From: Salaquimonas sp.
GTDB taxonomy: Bacteria; Pseudomonadota; Alphaproteobacteria; Rhizobiales; Rhizobiaceae
Length of the DNA stretch: 12,313 nt
Direction: 5' to 3'
Assembly (NCBI GenBank): GCA_024639745.1
Contig: JAHEHW010000013.1
Coordinates: forward strand, 1-12,313
A program made the translations under genes and the position numbers. Below, piece by piece: positions 1 through 7,813 of this stretch (position 1 is the first letter of the stretch; each line of letters opens with the position of its first letter). Below the pieces are notes generated by a model. That model saw nothing but the letters and a program-made list of their open reading frames with translations, made no database searches and had not been told where the DNA came from.

Positions 1-794
1 GAATCCGGCAGACCGATAATATATCCGATCTCGAGAATATGGTGGCCGAGGCGGCAAAAGAGGGCGCCAATTATATTCAGACACCAGAGATGACCGGAAT
101 CCTTGAGCGGGATCCCGCTGTATTGCAGGCTGCTTTACGCCCACAGGAAGATGATCCTGTATTTGCGGCTTGCGCCGAACTGGCGCGATGCCATGGCGTT
201 TGGTTGCATCTTGGATCAACGGCTGTCGGCCTTCAAACTGAACGCGCGGCGAATCGCGGAGCTTTGTTCGCAACCGATGGTCGGCTTGTAGCCATCTATG
301 ACAAGATACATATGTTCGACGTCTCGGTAGACGAAGATAATCGCTGGCAGGAATCCAAGCGTTACAAGCCGGGAGACCGTGCCGTGGTTGCCGATATGGG
401 TGGCTTTGGCCTTGGAATGAGCATTTGCTACGATCTCCGTTTTCCGCAGCTTTATCGGAAAATGGCGAAGTCTGGAGCCGCGATTCTTTCGTGTCCTGCG
501 GCCTTCACCGTTCCAACTGGCAAAGCCCACTGGGAGATCCTCCTCCGCGCCCGGGCAATAGAGAATGGCGCTTTCATGGTTGCGGCGGCGCAAGGCGGGA
601 CGCATGAGGATGGTCGCAAAACCTGGGGGCGGTCGATCGTCGTTGGGCCATGGGGCGAAATCGTCGCCTCGCTAGACCACGACGAACCGGGTGTACTATG
701 CTGCGATATCGATCTCGATGAGGTCGATAAGGCGCGGGCCGCGATCCCGAACCTTGCGAATGAGCGCAAATTCGCCATATCAAAAGCCGACTAA
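1..794 (+). CDS. Nit-type carbon-nitrogen hydrolase (nitrilase superfamily), 5' end cut off
   Basis: This is an amidase of the nitrilase superfamily, probably close to Nit1/Nit2 (omega-amidase or deaminated-glutathione amidase), acting in the cytoplasm. The frame is open from base 3 with coding-like residues before the first ATG at 39, so the true start lies left of the window and perhaps 10-20 residues are missing. The Glu-Lys-Cys triad is visible: Glu in QTPEMT (codon 87-89), Lys in IYDKIHMF (303-305) and Cys in SICYDLRFP (426-428). The YDLRFPQLYR stretch after the cysteine and the late WGRSIVVGPWGEI block are typical of the Nit branch. The DUF1178 gene follows within about 40 bases, suggesting an operon. 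Superfamily and triad are confident; the exact substrate is inferred from resemblance and is uncertain. Confidence 0.9.
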   Translation, partial: IRQTDNISDLENMVAEAAKEGANYIQTPEMTGILERDPAVLQAALRPQEDDPVFAACAELARCHGVWLHLGSTAVGLQTERAANRGALFATDGRLVAIYDKIHMFDVSVDEDNRWQESKRYKPGDRAVVADMGGFGLGMSICYDLRFPQLYRKMAKSGAAILSCPAAFTVPTGKAHWEILLRARAIENGAFMVAAAQGGTHEDGRKTWGRSIVVGPWGEIVASLDHDEPGVLCCDIDLDEVDKARAAIPNLANERKFAISKAD

Positions 795-835
795 TTCCAT
801 TCGTCTCAAGATCGGTCGTGGACTGGTATAAGTGT

Positions 836-1336
836 ATGATTAAGTTTTCGCTTCGTTGTAGTAAAGCGCATGAGTTTGAAGGCTGGTTTTCCTCAAGCTC
901 GGAATTCGATCGGCTTGCATCCGACGGATTACTGGATTGTCCCGCTTGTGGTGATACCGCAATCGAAAAACGCTTGATGGCGCCTGCGGTTCGCAAGTCC
1001 AGCAGGGGAAGTGAACCCGCGCGGGTGCCGGAGGCTGCGATGGACACTGGCGCTGGCGGCGTGTCGAACCACAAAATCGGCTTGGTTGCCGCGGGCGGAT
1101 TGCCGCCACAAGTCGAAGCGGAATTCAAGGAGCAACTGCGGAAGTTTCGTGAAGCGGTCGTATCCAATGCCGAGAATGTTGGCGAGAAATTTCCCGAGGA
1201 AGCACGGAAGATCCACTACGGGGAAGCCGAGCACCGTGGCATTTACGGACAGGCTACGCCAAAAGAGGCACAGGAACTGGCCGAAGAGGGGGTGGATATC
1301 ATCCCCATACCAACGCTTCCGGAAGAGCAGAACTGA
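836..1336 (+). CDS. DUF1178 family protein
   Basis: This is a 166-aa protein of unknown function, recognised as DUF1178. The N-terminus (MIKFSLRC...HEFEGWF) is the family hallmark. Cys8, His12 and the Cys35-x2-Cys38 pair (CPACG) look like a small zinc-binding site, which is inference. A variable linker (about 52-88) precedes a helical C-terminal half ending in DIIPIPTLP. The frame opens at a GTG at 818, but I chose the ATG at 836 because family proteins begin with the MI-x-F/Y core. No good Shine-Dalgarno stands before either start. It follows the Nit-type hydrolase gene on the same strand, an arrangement recurrent in alphaproteobacteria, so the two may share a pathway. It ends 35 bases from the convergent acyl-CoA synthetase gene, with no clear terminator between them. 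Confidence 0.85.
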   Translation: MIKFSLRCSKAHEFEGWFSSSSEFDRLASDGLLDCPACGDTAIEKRLMAPAVRKSSRGSEPARVPEAAMDTGAGGVSNHKIGLVAAGGLPPQVEAEFKEQLRKFREAVVSNAENVGEKFPEEARKIHYGEAEHRGIYGQATPKEAQELAEEGVDIIPIPTLPEEQN

Positions 1337-1371
1337 TCGCGGGCGTTGATCGGATACCGCTGCGCTGCGAC

Positions 1372-3009
1372 CTAATCCGTTTCGGATCTCGCCTTTTCCC
1401 GAAAATGCCTACGGATTACCTTGCCGGTCGTCGTGAGCGGTATTTCCTCCACGAACTGGATCTCCCGGGGAAAGATATTCGCAGCAAGTCGCTGCTTCAC
1501 GTGTCTTCGAATGGTTTCGCCCAATTCAGCGCTCGGCTGCATTTCCTCGATTAATTGGACATAGGCCTTGACCACCTCGCCCTTCAATTCATCCGGTTTG
1601 CCCACAGCAACTGCCAGTTTGACGGCTGGATGGGAGACTAGGCAATCTTCAATCTCCCCGGGGCCGACGCGATAGCCGGCGACATTGATGATGTCATCGT
1701 CGCGCCCGACGAACTGGAAATAACCTTCTTCATCGACAATCCCCTGGTCACCGGTAACAAGCCAGTCACCGATGAATTTTGCCTTTGTGGCTTTTTCATT
1801 TTGCCAATAGCCGAGGAACATGACCGGATCAGGCCGCTTCACCGCGATCTGCCCTTTTTGGCCGGCATCCAGCCGATTGCCGTTCTCGTCTATCACCGCG
1901 ACCGTGTGACCGGGCACGGGCTTCCCCATAGAGCCGCTTTTCATGACGCCAGCTGCACCAAAGCAACCCAATACCAGATTGCATTCGGTCTGGCCGTAGA
2001 ATTCGTTGATGCGCAGGCCAAGCGCCTGCTCCGCCCAACGATGGGTTTCAGTCCCCAGGCTTTCGCCGCCGGTCCCGATTGAGCGAAGTTTCAGCGGATA
2101 TTTCGAACCGGCATTTTCTGTCGCTTTCATTAGTCTCAGCGCCGTTGGCGGAATGAAGGCATTTCGGACTTCCGTCTCCGACATCAGCCGCAGGGCAGTC
2201 TCCGGATCGAAACGATCCATTCCGCCAAAGACCACCGGAACGCCCAGCATTAGACAGGGCAGAAGAACGTCCAGCAGGCCGCCGGCCCATGCCCAGTCAG
2301 CGGGCGACCAGATGCGATCCCCGGTTTGGGGCATGAAATCGTGATGAGACATCACGCCTGGCAAATGACCGAGGACAACGCGATGGCCGTGAAGTGCGCC
2401 TTTTGGTGGCCCAGTGGTGCCTGACGTGAAGATGATCAACGCCGGTGTATCCGGTCCGGTTTCGCAGGCAATAAATCCGTCGGCATCGACATCAAGAAGA
2501 CCATCAAAGGCAATGGCATCCTGCAAATCACCGTTGCTACCCGTAGTGATTACAGTTTCAAGCGCGGGGAGCGATGGCCGGATTGTTTCGAGTTTTTTAA
2601 AGCCGGCACCATCCGTTACGGCAAAACGTGCGTTTGCACGGTGAAGCCGGAACTGAAGCCCATCGGGTGCGAAGAGACGCGCCAGCGGCACGGTGATCAT
2701 GCCGTTCTTATAGGCTGCAAGATGCGCAAGAGCGGCTTCATATGACTGCGGCAGGATAATTGCCAACCGGTCGCCTGGTTCCGCGCCCATTGCTCTCAAG
2801 GAAGTGGCCAGACGATCTGAATCGGTTTTGAGCTGTCCGAAACTCCATTCGTTGTGGGCGCCAGTCGGAGACCATTCGATCAGTGCGGTCCGGTCAGGAT
2901 CGTTCTCAGCAATGGCATCGGCGCAGGCCTGGCCGATATTGAAATCCTGCGGGACTTCCCAGTTGAAATTCCGGCAGACCTCTTCGTAGCTATTTCCTGT
3001 AAGACGCAT
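1372..3009 (-). CDS. AMP-forming acyl-CoA synthetase (acetyl/medium-chain type)
   Basis: This is a 545-aa adenylate-forming enzyme that should activate a carboxylic acid with ATP to an acyl-AMP and pass it to CoA in the cytoplasm. The ANL core motifs are intact: P-loop TSGTTGPPKG (195-204), YGQTE (338-342), the LVTGDQG aspartate (about 421), the hinge GRDDDIINVAGYRVGPGEIE (435-454), and the C-terminal lysine in TTTGKVIRR (Lys530), the usual site of reversible acylation. Length and motif spelling fit the acetyl-CoA synthetase-like or medium-chain (ACSM-like) branch; the acyl substrate cannot be read from sequence. The ATG at 3009 lacks a strong Shine-Dalgarno, but the following residues (about 10-25) already resemble the family N-terminus. 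It lies 52 bases downstream of ccoS on the same strand with no visible terminator, so it may be transcribed as the last gene of the ccoGHIS unit. Confidence 0.9.
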   Translation of the reverse strand: MRLTGNSYEEVCRNFNWEVPQDFNIGQACADAIAENDPDRTALIEWSPTGAHNEWSFGQLKTDSDRLATSLRAMGAEPGDRLAIILPQSYEAALAHLAAYKNGMITVPLARLFAPDGLQFRLHRANARFAVTDGAGFKKLETIRPSLPALETVITTGSNGDLQDAIAFDGLLDVDADGFIACETGPDTPALIIFTSGTTGPPKGALHGHRVVLGHLPGVMSHHDFMPQTGDRIWSPADWAWAGGLLDVLLPCLMLGVPVVFGGMDRFDPETALRLMSETEVRNAFIPPTALRLMKATENAGSKYPLKLRSIGTGGESLGTETHRWAEQALGLRINEFYGQTECNLVLGCFGAAGVMKSGSMGKPVPGHTVAVIDENGNRLDAGQKGQIAVKRPDPVMFLGYWQNEKATKAKFIGDWLVTGDQGIVDEEGYFQFVGRDDDIINVAGYRVGPGEIEDCLVSHPAVKLAVAVGKPDELKGEVVKAYVQLIEEMQPSAELGETIRRHVKQRLAANIFPREIQFVEEIPLTTTGKVIRRHFREKARSETD

Positions 3010-3061
3010 TTCGACAGATTAGCTTTTCGAGCCGAATGCTGCAGCAAGAATCTTCAGTGAC

Positions 3062-3208
3062 CTAATCGTCTTCTTCATCCTCCAGAATGCGTTCGGCCGC
3101 GCCATCCAGATCTTCATATTGGCCGCTTTTCAGACTCCACAGAAATGCGCCCAAACCAAGAAGACCCAGACCCAAGGCTAGCGGAATTAAGATGAGAAGC
3201 AGGTTCAT
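3062..3208 (-). CDS. ccoS: cbb3-type cytochrome oxidase assembly protein CcoS
   Basis: This is a 48-aa single-pass membrane protein needed, with CcoI, for cofactor insertion into cbb3 oxidase. The N-terminus is one hydrophobic helix (about 2-24, MNLLLILIPLALGLG...FLWSL), followed by the family motif WSLKSGQYEDLDGAAERIL and an acidic tail (EDEEDD). CcoS proteins are usually about 45-60 aa, so the length fits. The frame is open much further upstream (to 3409), but that part overlaps ccoI and looks non-coding. I chose the ATG at 3208 because the helix begins there and its ATGA overlaps the ccoI stop (TGA at 3207-3205), a layout suggesting translational coupling. It is the last of the four assembly genes ccoG-ccoH-ccoI-ccoS. 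Confidence 0.93.
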   Translation of the reverse strand: MNLLLILIPLALGLGLLGLGAFLWSLKSGQYEDLDGAAERILEDEEDD

Positions 3209-5520
3209 ACCGGGCGACCGCTGCTTGGTTCGAACTTGGAAATGCCGGAAAATGCGTTTTCGTTCGATGTTTTGCCCGCTGCTATTTCCGGTTTCAGCCG
3301 GAGCAGGCGAAGGCTGTTTGCAACGACCACGATCGATGAAGCAGACATGGCAATTGCCGCGAATAGGGGTGTGACGAAACCTGTGATCGCAAGAGGCACC
3401 GCGATACAATTGTAAAGTATCGCCAAAGCGAAGTTCTGTTTAACCAATCGACCTGCCTTGATCGCGATGGCATGCGCGAAGGTGACAGCATCAAGCTCGG
3501 GGCGGGTGAAGACGAAATCTGCAGCCATTCTGCCGACATCGGAGGCCGATGCTGGAGCCATGGAGACGTGCGCCGCGGCCAGGCTTGGCGCATCATTTAG
3601 CCCGTCGCCAACCATCATCGCTTTTCCGCCCGCAGCGCTGATCGCTTCCAGATAGGCGAGCTTGTCATCGGGCCTGCAACCGGCCTGGAATGCGGGTATC
3701 GAGACTTCATGAGCCAGACGTGTAACGGCTGAACGCTCGTCACCTGAAAGAATTTCCGTGCTGATTCCTGCTTTTTTCAATTGTTTGACTGTCTCACCAG
3801 CATTTGGGCGTACGGTTTCGCGCATGGCGAAGACAGTGGGGCGTTTGCCTTCAATCGCAAACGCGGTGCCGCCCTTGTCCGCCAGATCTCTGCTGGTTAT
3901 CTCGGAAACCCATTCGGCTCTACCGAGGCGAACCCGTTTATTCTTCCAAATGGCGCCGATTCCATGCCCCGGCACTTCTCTTACCGCGGATAAACCATCT
4001 GCAGGTTGCACGTGGATCGCTGCAGCGACCGCGCGGGCGGCAGGATGAAGAGAATGCTGGGCCAGTGCGCGGCTCACGGATTGTTCGGTTTTACCCAAAG
4101 AGTCGTTAATTATTGCTTCCGGCTCACTGGTTGTAAGGGTGCCGGTCTTGTCGAAAACCACACGGTCGATTCCCGCAAGGCGTTCGAGCGCCGAGCCGTC
4201 TTTTACCAGGATACCTTCTTCGAAGAGGCGGGCGGCTCCGATGACATGAACGACTGGCACCGCCAGACCCAAGGCGCAGGGGCAGGTGATGATCAAAACC
4301 GAAATCGCAATGTAAAGGGAGGTGTACCAATCTCCTCCCGTAACAAACATCCAACCGATAAAGGCAAGGGCCGAAAGGGCATGCACCGCCGGGGCATAAA
4401 TCCTCGCCATTTGATCGGCTATTCTGACATATCGCCCGCGGCCACGCTCTGCTGCTTCCAGCATTCGCATGACTTCGGAAAGGAAAGAGTCTTGTGCCGA
4501 GCGCGCAGCTTCAAGGTCTATGGAGCCGGTCAGGTTCAGCGTTCCCGCCTCTGCCTCGCTTCCGGCGCTGACCTGGATTGGCACATTTTCCCCAGTGACC
4601 AGAGACCTGTCCAGATCTGAACTGCCTGACCTGATAACACCATCGACCGGAAGCCGTTCGCCGGGCGCAACGCGCAACAGCATCCCTGCGGATACTTCGT
4701 CGACGGGAAGGTATTCAAGTGTTCCGTCAGGCTTGATCCGGTTTGCCCCTTTCACGGCCATTCGGCTCAGCCCAATGACGGCGCTTCGGGCCTTATCGCG
4801 CATGCGGGTATCCAGGTAGCGGCCGATAAGGAGGAAGAAGAGCAGCGTGACGGCCGCATCAAAATAGACTTCAGCACCGCCGGTCAGTGTTTCGAAGACG
4901 CTCATCGCCAAAGCCAGAATAACTGCCAGTGATATCGGCACGTCCATGTTCAGGCGACCATGGGCAAGCGCGTTGAAAGCGGAAAGGAAGAACACCTGGC
5001 CGCTGTAAAACACCGTGGGAATTGCGATAAGGGCCGAAATCAGATGAAAAAGATCGCGGGTCGTGCCATCGGCACCAGACCAGACAGAAACCGACAGGAG
5101 CATGATGTTACCGGCAGCGAACCCGGCTACGGCAAGCGCGCGCAGCAGCCTGGATGCTTCCACATCTTCTGCGGAGGCGATTTCGTTTCCGAGTTCAAGC
5201 GGGGTCGCCGGATAGCCGAGATCGTTGAGGCTATCCAGAATAGCAGTCGGGGAATCGTGCCCACCATCCAGAACCAGCGTGACGCGCTTGAGGGTCAGGT
5301 TGACCCGCGCCTCCCTGACATCGGGCCTTTCGGTAAGTGCCCGCTCAATCTCGCCCATGCAACGACCGCATTTGATCCCGGGAACCGAGAAAACGTATTG
5401 CACGTCGCCGTCATCGCGCCGGTGCGCGAAATGCGAAAGCTCATGGTCCCTCATACTCGCGGACTTTTTCTCCGCTTTCCGGGAAATGCTTTCCGCGTCA
5501 GGATTGCCGCAGCATCCCAT
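3205..5520 (-). CDS. ccoI: Cu+-transporting P-type ATPase CcoI (FixI)
   Basis: This is a P1B-type copper ATPase (771 aa) that moves Cu+ across the inner membrane to supply the CuB site of cbb3 oxidase. An N-terminal MGCC segment and a His-rich stretch (His26, His30, His33) precede a heavy-metal-associated domain with GIKCGRC (Cys51, Cys54). Then come paired membrane helices (about 125-235), the actuator TGE (309-311), the intramembrane CPC (413-415), the phosphorylation loop DKTGT (Asp457), the nucleotide-site HP (492-493), GDGLND (638-643), and two C-terminal helices. The frame is open 42 codons upstream to 5646, overlapping ccoH, but the ATG at 5520 gives the classic FixI N-terminus and has GGAG nine bases before it. 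The gene starts four bases after the ccoH stop and its stop overlaps the ccoS start. Confidence is very high. Confidence 0.97.
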   Translation of the reverse strand: MGCCGNPDAESISRKAEKKSASMRDHELSHFAHRRDDGDVQYVFSVPGIKCGRCMGEIERALTERPDVREARVNLTLKRVTLVLDGGHDSPTAILDSLNDLGYPATPLELGNEIASAEDVEASRLLRALAVAGFAAGNIMLLSVSVWSGADGTTRDLFHLISALIAIPTVFYSGQVFFLSAFNALAHGRLNMDVPISLAVILALAMSVFETLTGGAEVYFDAAVTLLFFLLIGRYLDTRMRDKARSAVIGLSRMAVKGANRIKPDGTLEYLPVDEVSAGMLLRVAPGERLPVDGVIRSGSSDLDRSLVTGENVPIQVSAGSEAEAGTLNLTGSIDLEAARSAQDSFLSEVMRMLEAAERGRGRYVRIADQMARIYAPAVHALSALAFIGWMFVTGGDWYTSLYIAISVLIITCPCALGLAVPVVHVIGAARLFEEGILVKDGSALERLAGIDRVVFDKTGTLTTSEPEAIINDSLGKTEQSVSRALAQHSLHPAARAVAAAIHVQPADGLSAVREVPGHGIGAIWKNKRVRLGRAEWVSEITSRDLADKGGTAFAIEGKRPTVFAMRETVRPNAGETVKQLKKAGISTEILSGDERSAVTRLAHEVSIPAFQAGCRPDDKLAYLEAISAAGGKAMMVGDGLNDAPSLAAAHVSMAPASASDVGRMAADFVFTRPELDAVTFAHAIAIKAGRLVKQNFALAILYNCIAVPLAITGFVTPLFAAIAMSASSIVVVANSLRLLRLKPEIAAGKTSNENAFSGISKFEPSSGRPV

Positions 5521-5524
5521 TGTC

Positions 5525-6010
5525 CTAGTCTCCAACAGTAAAGCGGATGCGTTTGGTCCACGGTCCGTGACGATCAGATTGCGCTTCGAGAAGGACTTCC
5601 CAAATTCCAGGCGCCAGAACGGTTTTCCCCGTGTATGTGCCGCCATTGCCGCTGATCATGTCGACGACGCGGTCTGCGGATTCGGTCACCGGATGACCGA
5701 TTGTGGCTGTAAGCTTCTCGACGTGCAGGGGCTTTCCGGACGCATCTTTCAGATATGCTGTAAATCCGTTTCCAGAATAGGAAACAGATGCCTGCCAACC
5801 CATAGACAATTGCCGTTCAAGTTCCCGGGTTTTCTCATCGAACTCCTGACTGGCAATATAACCGTTTTTGACGACCAATCCTGTCCAGGTCGAGTTGGCG
5901 AACCATGCCAATGTCAAATTAACGGCAATTATGGTGCCGAAGAAAAGGAAGAGAACCGCGAGCATATGGCCGCCCGTGAACTCCCGCGGATTGAATACTT
6001 TTGCGAACAT
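5525..6010 (-). CDS. ccoH: FixH/CcoH family cbb3 oxidase assembly protein
   Basis: This is a 161-aa membrane-anchored protein of the FixH family, required for biogenesis or stability of cbb3 oxidase; known family members associate with the oxidase and with CcoI. The family hallmark is visible as one N-terminal helix (about 16-37, HMLAVLFLFFGTIIAVNLTLAW shortened here to its pattern: H-M, then a hydrophobic run ending in AVNLTLAW). The motif TWTGLVVKNGYIASQEF follows at about 41-57, then a beta-rich domain facing the periplasm that ends GPWTKRIRFTVGD. The ATG at 6010 has AGGAG seven bases upstream. The internal Met16 is a less likely start because it would lose the short cytoplasmic N-terminus. 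The gene sits between ccoG (19-base gap) and ccoI (4-base gap), as in standard ccoGHIS operons. Confidence 0.94.
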   Translation of the reverse strand: MFAKVFNPREFTGGHMLAVLFLFFGTIIAVNLTLAWFANSTWTGLVVKNGYIASQEFDEKTRELERQLSMGWQASVSYSGNGFTAYLKDASGKPLHVEKLTATIGHPVTESADRVVDMISGNGGTYTGKTVLAPGIWEVLLEAQSDRHGPWTKRIRFTVGD

Positions 6011-6029
6011 GCTTTCTCTCCTATCCTAC

Positions 6030-7604
6030 TTATTTGTCCGGCGCATCGAAATTGGCTTCGTAGACATCGCGCTCTGCCGATTGCTTGTCTTCCGCGATAA
6101 AGCGGAAGGTATTCTGACCCGATGCAACATTTGCCGGCGGTTGCGATACGAAGACCTTGAGCGAGCGGAGGCGGTCGGGGTCAACCGGCACCGCGAAGCT
6201 CACACCGGCAGGTTGGTCGATATTGTTGATCTCCATGGTTGCTCCTGGCAATCCCTCGATTGACAGGAAGATCACACGTGGTTCAGGTATCATGTTCAGC
6301 AGCTTCACCGTATAACCGTTGCGGATACTGCCGTCGCTGAGCGTGACGAAGACCGGATTGCGATCATGCTGAACATTGACTTCAAGCCGATCGCGCGAAG
6401 TCAGCGCGTAGAGCAACCCCAGACCGATAGCAGACCATGCAGCCAGATAGATGAGTGTCCTTGGCCGCAACATAATCCGCCAATCAAAGTGGCGAAGCTT
6501 GTCTGAGAATTTGCCGTCCTTGCCACGAACACGAGATGGGTCGATTGTACCCGTAGACGGGTCTTTGGCTATCGCCATGTTATGATTATAGTCGCGTAAG
6601 GTAGCGTAGGAAATCAGCCCTTTTTCGCGACCAAGTTTACCCATTATATCATCGCAGGCGTCGATACACAGCGCGCAGGTGATGCATTCGAGTTGTTGGC
6701 CATCACGTATATCGATCCCTGTCGGACAAACAGCCACACACGCATTGCAATCGACGCAATCTCCGACGGGAATACCCGCGGCCGCAGCCTTTTTAGCCCC
6801 CTTGGTCCGAGGTTCTCCACGCCAGTCGTTATAGGTAACGACCAGAGAATCCTCATCTAGCATCGCCGCCTGGATCCTTGGCCAAGGACACATGTAAATG
6901 CAGACCTGTTCGCGCATGATGCCGCCGAAGAGATATGTCGTGAAGGTCAGAACGGCGACGGTCGTGTAGGCGATGAAAGCCGCCTGTCCCGTTACGAAAT
7001 CCTTTAACAGTGTCGGAGCATCCGCGAAATAGAAAATCCAGGCGCCACCGGTCGCAACAGCGATCATGATCCAGGTAGCGTGCTTCATGACACGTTTGCG
7101 TATTTTCTCGAATGTCCATGGCGCTTTGTCGAGCCGAATGCGGGCATTCCTATCGCCCTCGAAGAAGCGCTCGACGACGAGGAAAAGATCGGTCCAGACT
7201 GTCTGCGGACAAGTGTAGCCACACCATGCGCGTCCCACGACTGAGGTAACCAGGAACAAACCGACGCCCGCCATTACGAGTAGCCCGGCGACAAAGAAGA
7301 ATTCCTGCGGCCAAATCTCGATGAAGAAGAAATAGAAGCGCCGATTGGCCATATCTATAAGTACGGCTTGGTCTGGTGCGAATTCGCCACGATCCCACCG
7401 TATCCACGGGGTGATGTAGTAAATGCCCAAGGTGATGGCCATTATGATCCATTTCAGACGCCGGAAATCACCCCTCACGCGCTTGGGGAAAATCTTTTCT
7501 CGCGCAGCATAGAGCGGCTCGACAAAAGCTTTCTTCGCTCCCGTATTTACGGCCTCAACATTGTGCGGCTCGATATCGGGTTGCTTGATCAGATTGGTCG
7601 TCAT
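6030..7604 (-). CDS. ccoG: Cytochrome c oxidase accessory protein CcoG (FixG/RdxA)
   Basis: This is a 524-aa membrane-bound iron-sulfur protein of the cbb3 assembly pathway. Published work on the family links it to cupric reduction feeding copper into the oxidase; that role is from the family, not from this sequence. Hydrophobic segments lie at about 51-66, 92-120, 178-194, 208-228 and 383-402. Two CxxxC pairs (Cys128/Cys132 in WCGYTCPQT; Cys235/Cys239 in CIYMCPWPR) precede a double [4Fe-4S] ferredoxin domain with two full CxxCxxCxxxC motifs (Cys283, 286, 289, 293 and Cys307, 310, 313, 317). Residues from about 405 to the end form the Ig-like FixG C-terminal domain. The ATG at 7604 is preceded by AGGA. 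It opens the ccoGHIS unit and has its own upstream region with an FNR-like box. Confidence 0.96.
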   Translation of the reverse strand: MTTNLIKQPDIEPHNVEAVNTGAKKAFVEPLYAAREKIFPKRVRGDFRRLKWIIMAITLGIYYITPWIRWDRGEFAPDQAVLIDMANRRFYFFFIEIWPQEFFFVAGLLVMAGVGLFLVTSVVGRAWCGYTCPQTVWTDLFLVVERFFEGDRNARIRLDKAPWTFEKIRKRVMKHATWIMIAVATGGAWIFYFADAPTLLKDFVTGQAAFIAYTTVAVLTFTTYLFGGIMREQVCIYMCPWPRIQAAMLDEDSLVVTYNDWRGEPRTKGAKKAAAAGIPVGDCVDCNACVAVCPTGIDIRDGQQLECITCALCIDACDDIMGKLGREKGLISYATLRDYNHNMAIAKDPSTGTIDPSRVRGKDGKFSDKLRHFDWRIMLRPRTLIYLAAWSAIGLGLLYALTSRDRLEVNVQHDRNPVFVTLSDGSIRNGYTVKLLNMIPEPRVIFLSIEGLPGATMEINNIDQPAGVSFAVPVDPDRLRSLKVFVSQPPANVASGQNTFRFIAEDKQSAERDVYEANFDAPDK

Positions 7605-7668
7605 TTAGCTTGTCCTGGGGGTGGATGCTTGATGGCATTTTGCCTACAGATCTGAGCGGATAATAGCC

Positions 7669-7682
7669 TTGATCCAAGTCAA
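7669..7682 (-). promoter_or_regulatory. FNR/FixK-type operator upstream of ccoG
   Basis: On the minus strand this reads TTGAC-TTGG-ATCAA, one base from the FNR/FixK consensus TTGAT-N4-ATCAA. Its centre lies about 71 bases upstream of the ccoG ATG and just downstream of the ccoP terminator, where an activator of ccoGHIS should bind. If it acts at -41.5, transcription would start near 7634; the hexamer expected at -10 (TAGGCA on the minus strand) is a poor match, so the exact start is unclear. The regulator cannot be named from sequence alone. Confidence 0.75.
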
Positions 7683-7740
7683 AGGCCGTTCGGTGAGATC
7701 GGTGTGCGGCCGTTTGGCGCGTCTGACCCGAAGGCGATGA

Positions 7741-7774
7741 GGAAACAAAAAAGAGCCCGGATTGCACCGGGCCC
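7741..7774 (-). terminator. Rho-independent terminator after ccoP
   Basis: On the minus strand, a 6-bp all-GC stem (GCCCGG/CCGGGC at 7772-7767 and 7760-7755) with a 6-base loop is followed within two bases by six Ts (7752-7747) and then GTTT. It stands about 40 bases past the ccoP stop, so it should end the ccoNOQP transcript and separate it from ccoGHIS. There is no T-run on the other side, so it is one-directional. Confidence 0.88.
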
Positions 7775-7813
7775 CGTTACCGCCTTTTGCGCGGGTCAAC
7801 AAACTGCTTGAGT

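Noticed and set aside
39..794. ATG at 39 as the true start of the nitrilase-family gene
   Set aside because: The frame stays open to the left edge and the residues before this Met (LEN-M-VAEAAKEGA) continue the family's first helix, so the gene is cut by the window.
574..1167. Minus-strand open frame of 197 codons opposite the nitrilase and DUF1178 genes
   Set aside because: It spans the junction of two real genes on the other strand and reads as low-similarity Arg/Ser/Pro-rich sequence.
1345..1358. Possible FNR-like half-site TTGAT near 1346
   Set aside because: The second half (TACCG) does not match ATCAA, and it lies between two convergent gene ends, where an activator site would have no target.
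1337..1371. Terminator between the convergent DUF1178 and acyl-CoA synthetase genes
   Set aside because: No stable GC-rich stem followed by a T-run is visible on either strand in these 35 bases.
3209..3409. N-terminal extension of ccoS
   Set aside because: The extra 67 codons overlap ccoI and lack the helix-first layout of CcoS; the ATG at 3208 forms a normal ATGA junction with the ccoI stop.
4006..4620. + strand open frame of about 204 codons inside ccoI
   Set aside because: It lies opposite the conserved ATPase core and encodes no recognisable domain.
5225..6100. Long + strand open frame (291 codons) opposite ccoH and ccoI
   Set aside because: It is antisense to two clearly identified genes, has no recognisable motif, and its composition is that of a reverse-frame shadow.
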